From Convivina praedatoris (GTDB taxonomy: Bacteria > Bacillota > Bacilli > Lactobacillales > Lactobacillaceae), in the NCBI RefSeq assembly GCF_933208505.1, contig NZ_CAKOEU010000002.1: DNA of 64,000 bases; one strand, given 5' to 3'. The number at the start of each line of letters is the position of its first letter. The stretch's first letter is position 1. This document shows, in pieces, positions 5,774-13,800 of this stretch. The notes beneath the pieces were generated by a model, which had not been told where the DNA came from, did not search any database, and saw only the letters and a program-made list of their open reading frames with translations. Position numbers and translations under genes: made by a program.

Positions 5774-8434
5774 ATGGAAAAACCATTTTATAATCAAAGT
5801 GCGACTGAGATTTTAGAGAAGCTGGATAGTGGTCAACAGACTGGTTTGTCGGCCCAAGTGGCCCAGCAACGTTTAGATACCAACGGGCCTAACCAACTCA
5901 ATGCTGCTAAATCAACGACTTTATGGCAAAAGTTTATTGATCAATTTAAAGATCTGATGATTATTATTTTGTTGATAGCCGCTTTGATAGCCGCTTTTAC
6001 GGGTGAATTGACGGATGCAATTTTCATCTTGGCAATTGTCGTGATTAACGCTATCTTTGGTGTCTTTCAAGAAGCGAAGGCCGAAGGGGCGATTAACGCT
6101 TTAAAAGAAATGTCGACGCCCAAAGCTAATGTGATTCGTGACGGTCGGGATGGCGAAATTTCTTCAACTGACCTAGTCTTAGGCGATATTGTTCGGCTAG
6201 AAGCCGGGGATGTGGTGCCAGCTGATTTGCGTTTACTGGAATCAGCTTCCCTACAGATTGAAGAATCAGCCTTAACTGGTGAATCAGTGCCGGTTGACAA
6301 AGTGGATATTCAATTAGACCAAGTCGATTTACCGTTAGGGGATCGAACGAACTTAGCCTTTATGAATACCAACGTGACCTATGGACGCGGTTTGGGTGTT
6401 GTGATTGCAACTGGTATGGGTACTGAAGTTGGTCATATAGCTGGCGCCTTAGAGGCCACCGATGAAACCAAAACCCCCTTACAAGAAAACTTGAAGCAAC
6501 TGGGCCGAGTTTTGACCTACTTAATTTTAGCTATTGCTGCCTTGACCTTTGTGGTTGGCACGCTTCGGGGACAAGAATCCTTGGTAGATATGCTGTTAAC
6601 ATCGATTTCTTTGGCAGTAGCAGCTATTCCAGAAGGATTGCCAGCCATTGTCACGATCACCTTAGCCTTGGGAACAACTCGGATGGCTGCCCGTCATGCC
6701 TTGGTTCGTAAATTACCGGCAGTTGAAACCCTGGGCTCGACTGATATTATTGGTTCGGATAAAACAGGAACTTTAACTCAAAACAAAATGACAGTGGAAA
6801 AGATTGTCATTGATGGGAAAATTGAAGATGCTGCCAATACGGCGACGTTGAGTGGATCGGCTCAACGACTAGCCGATATTATGGCTCTTAATAATGATAC
6901 AAAGCGGACCGATGATGGTCTAATTGGGGATCCAACCGAAACGGCATTAATTACTTTTAACGAAAATCATCAACGTGATTTAGATCGCTTATTTGCAGAA
7001 ATGCCCCGTCTTAATGAAATTCCTTTTGATTCTGAACGGAAATTAATGTCGACTGTTCATCCAGCACCGGAAGGATACTTGGTAACAACTAAGGGAGCAC
7101 CGGATGAGCTGTTGGCTCGAGCAAATCGCATCGAAATTAATGGTAATATTGTGCCATTAGATGAAGCCATGCATGAAAAATTATTAGCGCTTAACTCTGA
7201 CATGGCTCGTCAGGCCCTACGAGTACTGGCTTTTGCTTATCAAATTTTACCAGAAGAACCTCAGCAGATGACTTCAGACGCTGTTGAACATGACTTAGTT
7301 TTCATTGGTTTTGTTGGAATGATTGATCCTGAACGACCCGAGGTGGCTCAAGCTGTTCAAGCCGCCAAAATAGCTGGTATTCGGCCAATTATGATTACTG
7401 GTGATCATCGTGACACAGCGGCTGCGATTGCTATTCGTTTAGGTATTTTGGACGATAAAGACCTTGATCAAGCTGTTATTTCTGGGTCTGATTTAGATGC
7501 AATGTCCGAACAGGAATTTGATGATCAAGTTACTAAATATAATGTTTATGCTCGAGTAGCACCAGAACACAAGGTTAAAATTGTTAAAGCTTGGCAAAAG
7601 CGAGGTAAGGTCGTGGCCATGACTGGGGATGGGGTTAATGATGCCCCCGCCCTAAAAACGGCTGATATTGGGATTGCCATGGGAATTACTGGTACGGAAG
7701 TTTCTAAGGGTGCGGCCGATATGGTCTTGGCCGATGATAATTTTGCTACCATCGTCAATGCCGTTGAAGAAGGACGTAAAGTCTTTTCTAATATTCAAAA
7801 AGCTTTGCAGTATTTGCTGGCTTCCAACTTGGCCGAAGTGGTTGCCATCTTTGTGATGACCCTCTTAGGGTGGCATATCTTAGCACCAGTTATGATTTTG
7901 TGGATTAACTTAGTCACTGATACGTTACCAGCGATTGCTTTAGGAGTTGAACCAGCCCAACCAGGCATTATGCAGCGTAAACCCCGAGGACGCCAAGCTA
8001 GCTTCTTGTCCGGTGGGGTTGGACCAGCTATTATTTGGCAGGGACTCTTACAGGCTGCAATTGTCTTGGGCGTCTACGGATTTGCCTTGGTCTTTCCAGA
8101 TCATAGTGGTAGTCAATTGATTCATGCGGATGCATTAACGATGGCCTTTATGACTCTGGGCTTGATGCAGATGTTTAATGCTATTAATGTGAAATCCGTG
8201 TATGGTTCACTTTTGGGTAGCCATGCCTTTCAAAATAAATTCTTCAATTGGTCCTTGTTATTCTCGGTCTTAGCAATGGCTGCTGTAGTTTTGATTGAAC
8301 CGCTAAATCCAATTTTCCATGTTTCTCATCTTGATGCCTATCAGTGGGCGGTGGTCATCCTAGCGGGGATGAGTATCATTTTAATTGTTGAACTGGTAAA
8401 ATGGATTCAACGCTCACTATTTAATAAAGGATAA
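5774..8434 (+). CDS. Cation-exporting P-type ATPase (PMCA/SERCA-like, YoaB type)
   Basis: P2-type ATPase of 886 residues. Visible are the actuator TGES (168-171), the membrane ion-site PEGLP (286-290), the phosphorylated Asp329 in SDKTGTLT, an ATP-binding KGAPD and the hinge TGDGVNDAPALK, with about ten membrane segments in the usual 4+6 arrangement. Family members move Ca2+ or Mn2+ out of the cell. The manganese riboswitch directly upstream makes Mn2+ efflux the most likely role, which fits bacteria that accumulate manganese. Ca2+ cannot be excluded from sequence. SD AAAGGAGAAG precedes ATG 5774. The next small gene follows after 6 bases and is probably co-transcribed. Confidence 0.9.
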   Translation: MEKPFYNQSATEILEKLDSGQQTGLSAQVAQQRLDTNGPNQLNAAKSTTLWQKFIDQFKDLMIIILLIAALIAAFTGELTDAIFILAIVVINAIFGVFQEAKAEGAINALKEMSTPKANVIRDGRDGEISSTDLVLGDIVRLEAGDVVPADLRLLESASLQIEESALTGESVPVDKVDIQLDQVDLPLGDRTNLAFMNTNVTYGRGLGVVIATGMGTEVGHIAGALEATDETKTPLQENLKQLGRVLTYLILAIAALTFVVGTLRGQESLVDMLLTSISLAVAAIPEGLPAIVTITLALGTTRMAARHALVRKLPAVETLGSTDIIGSDKTGTLTQNKMTVEKIVIDGKIEDAANTATLSGSAQRLADIMALNNDTKRTDDGLIGDPTETALITFNENHQRDLDRLFAEMPRLNEIPFDSERKLMSTVHPAPEGYLVTTKGAPDELLARANRIEINGNIVPLDEAMHEKLLALNSDMARQALRVLAFAYQILPEEPQQMTSDAVEHDLVFIGFVGMIDPERPEVAQAVQAAKIAGIRPIMITGDHRDTAAAIAIRLGILDDKDLDQAVISGSDLDAMSEQEFDDQVTKYNVYARVAPEHKVKIVKAWQKRGKVVAMTGDGVNDAPALKTADIGIAMGITGTEVSKGAADMVLADDNFATIVNAVEEGRKVFSNIQKALQYLLASNLAEVVAIFVMTLLGWHILAPVMILWINLVTDTLPAIALGVEPAQPGIMQRKPRGRQASFLSGGVGPAIIWQGLLQAAIVLGVYGFALVFPDHSGSQLIHADALTMAFMTLGLMQMFNAINVKSVYGSLLGSHAFQNKFFNWSLLFSVLAMAAVVLIEPLNPIFHVSHLDAYQWAVVILAGMSIILIVELVKWIQRSLFNKG

Positions 8435-8440
8435 AATATC

Positions 8441-8884
8441 GTGCCTAAATTTAACCCCAAACAAATTCAACATTACATTCAAGCCCTACAAGAAATTTTG
8501 TCGACTACCCAAGATGCTGCTAATCATGTATCCCCCTACTTTGTGAAGTTAGATGATGCTCGTCAGGCTAACCAATTAGCGGAGATGTCAGCCGTTGATT
8601 TTGCGGAAATCAAGGCGGAATTTGACGATGTTGTGACGATTTATCAAGAAAATGCCACCAAGCTAGCCGACTTAAAGGCGCCGGTTCGTTGGTTAGGAGT
8701 CAACAAGTCCTTGGTTAATAACTATCAAAAGTATGCTGAAGCAACCGCTATGATGGCTAATGCTTTAGACGTTGACCAGCAAACCATTGATGAAGTTAAG
8801 TTTAGTCAGTCCGAAGAAGACCAACAAACTTACCTAGCTAAAGTTCAGGCCAATGTTGGTAAGATTTTTGGTACTGCTGGTTAA
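8441..8884 (+). CDS. Hypothetical helical protein downstream of the Mn/Ca ATPase
   Basis: 147 residues, GTG start at 8441 behind AAAGGATAAAAT, only 6 bases after the ATPase stop. No signal peptide or membrane segment is visible. The sequence is predicted mostly alpha-helical, with acidic stretches and an APVRWLGVNKSLVNNY block in the middle. I do not recognise a family. Co-transcription under the manganese riboswitch suggests a link to metal homeostasis, but no metal-ligand motif is evident. It ends at a strong hairpin terminator shared with the convergent glycosyltransferase gene. Confidence 0.75.
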   Translation: MPKFNPKQIQHYIQALQEILSTTQDAANHVSPYFVKLDDARQANQLAEMSAVDFAEIKAEFDDVVTIYQENATKLADLKAPVRWLGVNKSLVNNYQKYAEATAMMANALDVDQQTIDEVKFSQSEEDQQTYLAKVQANVGKIFGTAG

Positions 8885-8907
8885 TGATTAATATATAACC
8901 AAGTTAA

Positions 8908-8936
8908 AAAGCAACTCAGTCGAGTTGCTTTTTAAT
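8908..8936. terminator. Bidirectional terminator
   Basis: AAAAAGCAACTC and GAGTTGCTTTTT form a 12-bp stem around AGTC. The A-run and T-run make it work on both strands; the minus-strand glycosyltransferase stop lies inside it. Confidence 0.92.
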
Positions 8937-9905
8937 TTGTGCTAGAGTTGCTAGGGTAAAACCACCTCGGTTAATTTTTTCCCGGAGAGGGCTTAGATTA
9001 GTTTGCCAGCTTTCGTATTGTTGGGTTGAAATATTTTGAACTTGTGAGAGTTCTTCTAAACTACTGATGGTAAAGCCAATTTGTTTTTCCGTAATAATCT
9101 TTCCAATCGTACTTTCTTCCCAGGCGATTAGCGGTAGGCCAGCGCTAAGGTAGAGGCTGGCCTTGTGGGGGGCATTAATGCGAGTATATCGTTGGTAATA
9201 TCGGTCATCAAAATCGTCATCCCACAGTAGACCAAAGCCACTATTAAGTTCTCGTGGCAACTGGTCTGGAGCATAGTTACCGCGCAGATGAATGGGTTCT
9301 GGTAAACTCAAGCTCTGCCATTTTTTAGGCTGATGACCAAAAACTTCAATCGGGTAGTCATTATATTCTTGTAGCCAGGGGGATTTTTGAAAAGTGCCGG
9401 CAAAATTAATTGTGTGGCTATACTGGGCTAGTCCAGGCGATTCGCTTAAATAATCAAAGAGGGGCTGAACTATAAAAGGTCCGGTAATCCCTTGTTCTTT
9501 TAGGCTCGTTATCATGGCCGAGGAATGGGCAATAATTAAATCATAGCCCTTTAATAAATCAAATTCCCATGGGTCGGTTTTATGAAGCCGAAGTGGTTCG
9601 ATATCATGAATTAATAGGATGCTCTGTAGTTGGCGGGTCTTTAAACTGGCCAACCAATTTTGCTCAAAGCTAGCGCTCATATAGGTGGGAAATTGATGTA
9701 GGACGGTATCGCCTGGTTGAGTTCCTTGTAACCACTGATTAATTTTTTCTTGGCGAGTTTGGTCGTCAAAACGTTGATCGTTATACCGTGCTAACGGTAA
9801 TATTTGCCAGCCGGCTGATTGGGCAATCTTAGCATAGTCTCCTTTAGCTTTTAAGGCTCCCAAAGGCATCCAGGGTTCAATTGTTTGCGTGATAAATCTG
9901 GTCAT
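8916..9905 (-). CDS. Glycosyltransferase, Gtf3 / galactofuranosyltransferase-like
   Basis: 329 residues with no membrane segment. The pattern (N-terminal domain with HQFPTYMS, ILLIHDIEPLR and the IIAHSSAM helix, C-terminal domain with INFAGTF, GLLWDD and the APHKASLYLSAGLPLIAWE stretch) matches the two-domain GT-B enzymes related to Gtf3 and beta-galactofuranosyltransferases. These add sugars to cell-wall polysaccharides or serine-rich adhesins. The acceptor cannot be told, and no polysaccharide cluster surrounds it. A TGC-TATAAT element ends only 6 bases before ATG 9905, so the mRNA may have no leader, and no SD is present. Confidence 0.8.
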   Translation of the reverse strand: MTRFITQTIEPWMPLGALKAKGDYAKIAQSAGWQILPLARYNDQRFDDQTRQEKINQWLQGTQPGDTVLHQFPTYMSASFEQNWLASLKTRQLQSILLIHDIEPLRLHKTDPWEFDLLKGYDLIIAHSSAMITSLKEQGITGPFIVQPLFDYLSESPGLAQYSHTINFAGTFQKSPWLQEYNDYPIEVFGHQPKKWQSLSLPEPIHLRGNYAPDQLPRELNSGFGLLWDDDFDDRYYQRYTRINAPHKASLYLSAGLPLIAWEESTIGKIITEKQIGFTISSLEELSQVQNISTQQYESWQTNLSPLREKINRGGFTLATLAQIKKQLD

Positions 9906-9911
9906 GTCAGT

Positions 9912-9920
9912 ATTATAGCA
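9912..9920 (-). promoter_or_regulatory. Extended -10 promoter of the glycosyltransferase gene
   Basis: Minus-strand TGCTATAAT (9920-9912) with 6 bases before the ATG. No good -35 is visible. Start of transcription would fall at or next to the start codon. Confidence 0.6.
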
Positions 9921-10045
9921 TGGGATAAAAAGGGAATTTTATAAGGTAATGAAACGATTTTTATGAAAAAATACTAATTTGTTTATTATTAAAAAATGAA
10001 TAATGCTAGAATAAAACAAGTAACCACGCGAAAGGGAAGCAGATT

Positions 10046-11494
10046 ATGGCAAATCAATCTAATCAATGGCTAAAACAAGCCCAGAAATATCAAGCAGAAT
10101 TATTAAAACGACTGGAAGCACTGATTGCCATTCCTTCGGTATACGACGCTCAAACTGCTAATGTGAATCAACCATTAGGCGCTGGTGTGGCAGCAGCCTT
10201 GAGTTATTTAGAAAATATGGCTCGCCAGGATGGTTTTAAGGTTCGACGAACGGCCAAAAACATGGTGACGGTAATTTCTTTTGGTCCTCAAGATGCTACG
10301 CAAACGGTAGGGATTTTGGCTCATACCGATGTTGTTCCAGGTGGAAACGATTGGACGGTTACCCAGCCTTTTGAGCCCAAAATTGTTCATGGTTGCCTTT
10401 ATGGCCGGGGTACCCACGATATGAAATCAGATTTAATGGCCGCTTATTTTGCTATTAAGCAGTTACGGGATAATCAGTTTCAACCAAAACGCCGGATTGA
10501 ACTAATTATTGGTAGTGACGAAGAGAGTAACTGGCGCGATATGGATAATTATCTAGTGGATAATCCTGAGCCAACTGTGAGCTTTTCACCAGATGGAGCT
10601 TTTCCAGTAGTTCCCGGCGAGATGGGCTTTTTGACCTTATCGATTGATTTTACCGGTAATAATCAAGGTTCATGGGGTTTGGCTAAATTTGATGCTGGTA
10701 ATCGTGACAATGTCGTCCCAGGTCGAGCTGAGGCGCTGATTCACTTACCACAAGATCAAACCCAAATCGTGTTACGCGCTTATGAAGATTATTTAGCCAA
10801 TCAGCCTGATTTAAGTGGGGAAGCCACAACTAGTGATGATGATCAGACCCTACACTTGTTGTTAAACGGGGTTGCAGCGCATGGTGCCTATCCACAATTG
10901 GGTCAAAATGCGGGAACCTATTTAGCTAATTTTTTGAGTCAATATCCATTTGAAGGACAGGCCCAAGCCTTCTTGCAATTTATCGGCCAACAAAACCACC
11001 AAAGTCCTTTTGCTGACAAGTTAGGTTTACGTTTCCATAATGATATTATGGGTGATTTGGTGATGAATGTTGGACAAATGCACTTCACTGATAAAAAGCC
11101 CAGTGAAGTTCATATTAATTTCCGTTATCCTGAAGGTATCACTAAGGTTGCCATGATGACTCAGGTTCAACGACATCTCCGTGGCTTACAGGCTAGGGTG
11201 TATCTCCACCATAATTTTATTAGTCATCCCCATTTGGTTGATTTAGATGATGAAATTGTCACTACTTTAGAACAGGTTTATGCGAATCAAACTAATACAA
11301 AACCTAGTTACAATATTTCTAACGGTGGTTCGTATGCTCGTTTGTTTAACCGCAGTGTTGCCTTTGGGGGTCAATTCCCTGATGTAGAGATGACCAGCCA
11401 CCAAGCGGATGAGTATGTGGTCATTGATAATATCAGCCGCGCGCAAGCAATTTTTGCTGAAAGTTTAGCTCGTTTATCTGATCATTTAGATTAA
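10046..11494 (+). CDS. pepV: Dipeptidase PepV (M20 family)
   Basis: 482 residues, close to the usual PepV length. Metal ligands are visible as His93 and Asp95 (LAHTDVVPGG), Asp125 (GRGTHDMKSD), the Glu159-Glu160 pair (GSDEES), and a late His in TSHQADEYVVID. The bulky lid domain, with its VNVGQMHF and INFRYPEG strands, is as in PepV. The enzyme cleaves unbranched dipeptides in the cytoplasm at the end of peptide utilisation. The usual GTxDDKGP segment reads GTHDMKSD here, more like DapE-type relatives, so specificity may differ. SD AAAGGGAAG precedes ATG 10046. It is a single-gene unit. Confidence 0.82.
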   Translation: MANQSNQWLKQAQKYQAELLKRLEALIAIPSVYDAQTANVNQPLGAGVAAALSYLENMARQDGFKVRRTAKNMVTVISFGPQDATQTVGILAHTDVVPGGNDWTVTQPFEPKIVHGCLYGRGTHDMKSDLMAAYFAIKQLRDNQFQPKRRIELIIGSDEESNWRDMDNYLVDNPEPTVSFSPDGAFPVVPGEMGFLTLSIDFTGNNQGSWGLAKFDAGNRDNVVPGRAEALIHLPQDQTQIVLRAYEDYLANQPDLSGEATTSDDDQTLHLLLNGVAAHGAYPQLGQNAGTYLANFLSQYPFEGQAQAFLQFIGQQNHQSPFADKLGLRFHNDIMGDLVMNVGQMHFTDKKPSEVHINFRYPEGITKVAMMTQVQRHLRGLQARVYLHHNFISHPHLVDLDDEIVTTLEQVYANQTNTKPSYNISNGGSYARLFNRSVAFGGQFPDVEMTSHQADEYVVIDNISRAQAIFAESLARLSDHLD

Positions 11495-11542
11495 ATGTAA
11501 GTAAAGTTCACATTGCTATGGGACCAATCATTTTTTTTTTGA

Positions 11543-11548
11543 TAGAAT
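11543..11548 (+). promoter_or_regulatory. -10 element of the first glnP-type gene
   Basis: TAGAAT preceded by TGA (extended -10) ends 9 bases before ATG 11558. A start 6-7 bases downstream would give a leader of only about 3 bases. Confidence 0.5.
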
Positions 11549-11557
11549 TAGGATATT

Positions 11558-13003
11558 ATGAAGAGAATATTATTATTACTAACAACATTTATGGCTGGTT
11601 TGGTAATGGTTAGCCAGGGTTTGACAGCTTCAGCTGATACAACGCCAAACTACGTCATCACAACTGATGCAACTTATCCGCCTTTTGATTTCCAGGATAA
11701 AAATAATCAATATGTTGGTATTGACCAAGATATCCTAAAAGAAATCGCTAAGCGCGAGGGGTTCACTTACACGCTTAAGCCAATGAGCTTTAATGCGGCG
11801 ACACAGTCAGTAACTTCTGACCAAGCCGATGGGGTCATTGCCGGGATGTCAATCACTGATGAGCGTCGTCAAGTGTTTGATTTTAGTACTCCCTACTATA
11901 AGTCTGGAATTGCTTGGGCGGTAAGTAAGGATTCTAAGGTTAAGTCCTTGGATGATTTGCGTGGTAAGACGGTGGCGATTAAAACTGGAACATCGGGGGC
12001 TAACTACGCCCTATCAGTTCAAAAGAAGTACGGCTTTAAAGTGACTTACTTCAACGATTCTGAAACCCTCTACCGCGATGTTATCAATGGTAATTCGGTG
12101 GCTACTTTTGGTGATTTACCGGTTTTGCAATACAGTATTAAAAACGGTACCCAATTAAAGGTCATGAACCCTAAGGATCCCTTTGAGGCCGGTGAGTACG
12201 GCTTTGCAGTTAAAAAGGGTGGCAACGCCAAGTTATTAGCTTCCTTCGATAAAGGCTTTGCTGAAATTAAAAAAGATGGTACATACGACAAAATTGTCAA
12301 TAAGTACCTAGATGCTTCGGCTAGCACTTTTACGGGAAATAAAGCTAATAGTACTACAGTTTGGGGTATCTTAACTTCAAATAAAAAGGCCTTTCTTGAT
12401 GGCTTGTTTGAGACCATCTTACTAACGGTTATGGGGATTTTCCTAGCATCAATTTGGGGAATTATCCTTGGTATTATGGGAATTAGCCAAAATAAGTTTG
12501 TGCGTGGAACCGCCACAACGATTATTTATATCTTCCGTGGGTTGCCAATGATGGTTTTGGCCTTCTTCATTTATATTGGTTTGCCAACTGCGATTGGCTT
12601 TAAGATTCCGGCCTTTGTAGCAGGGGTTATCACCTTGATTTTAAACGAAGGAGCTTATACTGGAGCCTTTGTTCGGGGTGGCTTTGAAGCGGTTGAGCGG
12701 GGACAGATGGAAGCCGCTCGTAGTTTGGGACTATCCTATGGGGTTGCTATGCGTAAGGTAATCATGCCACAGGGTATCAAGATTATGGTGCCAAGCTTCA
12801 TTAATCAGTTTATTATAACCTTGAAGGATACTTCGATTCTTTCGGCAATCGGTATCTTGGAATTAACGCAAACTGGAACCCTGATTGTTTCTCGAAATTC
12901 ACAGGGCTTCAAGGTCTGGGCAATTATTGCTGTGATATACTTGGTAGTAATAACGTTACTAACATGGTTAAGTAATTGGGTAGAAAAAAGGACAAAGGCA
13001 TGA
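11558..13003 (+). CDS. glnP: Fused amino-acid-binding protein / ABC permease, copy 1 (GlnP type)
   Basis: 481 residues. A signal peptide (about 1-26, ending TASAD) is followed by a class-3 substrate-binding domain (about 30-260, YVITTDATYPPFDFQDKNN) and a permease domain (about 275-480) carrying the EAA-type loop EAARSLGLSYGVAMRKVI. Such fusions import glutamine, glutamate or other polar amino acids in lactic acid bacteria. Its stop overlaps the ATPase start as ATGA at 13000. A second, closely related copy lies just beyond the ATPase gene. The substrate is not decidable from sequence. Confidence 0.9.
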   Translation: MKRILLLLTTFMAGLVMVSQGLTASADTTPNYVITTDATYPPFDFQDKNNQYVGIDQDILKEIAKREGFTYTLKPMSFNAATQSVTSDQADGVIAGMSITDERRQVFDFSTPYYKSGIAWAVSKDSKVKSLDDLRGKTVAIKTGTSGANYALSVQKKYGFKVTYFNDSETLYRDVINGNSVATFGDLPVLQYSIKNGTQLKVMNPKDPFEAGEYGFAVKKGGNAKLLASFDKGFAEIKKDGTYDKIVNKYLDASASTFTGNKANSTTVWGILTSNKKAFLDGLFETILLTVMGIFLASIWGIILGIMGISQNKFVRGTATTIIYIFRGLPMMVLAFFIYIGLPTAIGFKIPAFVAGVITLILNEGAYTGAFVRGGFEAVERGQMEAARSLGLSYGVAMRKVIMPQGIKIMVPSFINQFIITLKDTSILSAIGILELTQTGTLIVSRNSQGFKVWAIIAVIYLVVITLLTWLSNWVEKRTKA

Positions 13004-13749
13004 GTGAACAGAAACAAGTAAAAGTGCATGTTGAAGACGTCAATAAGTCATATGGTAGTAACCACGTATTGCGTGACATTTCATTAGATGTTCATCCTAA
13101 CGAAGTGGTTGTTATGATTGGCCCTTCTGGTTCAGGAAAGTCAACTTTCTTGCGGATGCTTAATCAACTAGAAATGCCTGACAGTGGCACAATTTTAGTT
13201 GATGGTTATGATATTTTGGATAAAAAAACGGATATTAATAAGGTTCGTGAAAATATCGGAATGGTTTTCCAAAACTTTAATTTGTTTAATAACTACACGG
13301 TTATTCAAAATGTAATGTTGGCACCTGTTCAATTAGGTAAGATGGGCAAGGAAGAAGCCGAAAAGCGTGCTCGTGAATTGCTAGAAACTGTTGGTTTAGC
13401 TGATAAGGCCGACATGTCTGTTGGCTCTTTGTCTGGTGGACAAAAGCAGCGAGTGGCCATTGCTCGTGCCTTAGCTATGGATCCGGATATTATGCTTTTT
13501 GATGAACCAACTTCGGCTCTTGATCCTGAAATGGTTGGCGATGTTTTGGATGTTATGAAAGATTTAGCTAGGTCAGGAATGACAATGATTATTGTGACCC
13601 ATGAAATGGGCTTTGCTAAGCAAGTTGCCGATCGAGTTGTTTTCTTTGAATCGGGTAAGATTCAAGAGTCTGGTGAACCAGAACAAATTTTCAATGCCCC
13701 TAAGAATGCTCGTCTACAAGAGTTCTTAAGTAAAGTAATGCAGGCATAA
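13000..13749 (+). CDS. glnQ: Amino-acid ABC transporter ATP-binding protein (GlnQ type)
   Basis: 249 residues from ATG 13000; a longer in-frame TTG at 12976 lies inside the upstream gene and is less likely, since AAAAAAGGAC fits the ATG. Walker A (GPSGSGKST), Q-loop (MVFQNFNLF), signature (LSGGQKQR) and Walker B (IMLFDEPT) are intact. It belongs to the polar amino-acid uptake family. It is the only ATPase gene between two fused binding/permease genes and may energise both. Expected to form a homodimer on the cytoplasmic side. Confidence 0.93.
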   Translation: MSEQKQVKVHVEDVNKSYGSNHVLRDISLDVHPNEVVVMIGPSGSGKSTFLRMLNQLEMPDSGTILVDGYDILDKKTDINKVRENIGMVFQNFNLFNNYTVIQNVMLAPVQLGKMGKEEAEKRARELLETVGLADKADMSVGSLSGGQKQRVAIARALAMDPDIMLFDEPTSALDPEMVGDVLDVMKDLARSGMTMIIVTHEMGFAKQVADRVVFFESGKIQESGEPEQIFNAPKNARLQEFLSKVMQA

Positions 13750-13764
13750 TGAACAAAGGGGAAG

Positions 13765-13786
13765 GGTGGCAATTTGCCACCTTTTT
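13765..13786 (+). terminator. Terminator or attenuator between glnQ and the second glnP copy
   Basis: GGTGGCA / TGCCACC with a 3-base loop and TTTTT. The SD of the following gene begins just after it, so copy 2 depends on readthrough or its own promoter. Confidence 0.8.
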
Positions 13787-13800
13787 GTGAGGGGAAAGAA

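Noticed and set aside
12070..12516. 148-codon minus-strand open frame in the first glnP copy
   Set aside because: It is a mirror of a membrane-protein coding region; hydrophobic composition arises from the sense codons.
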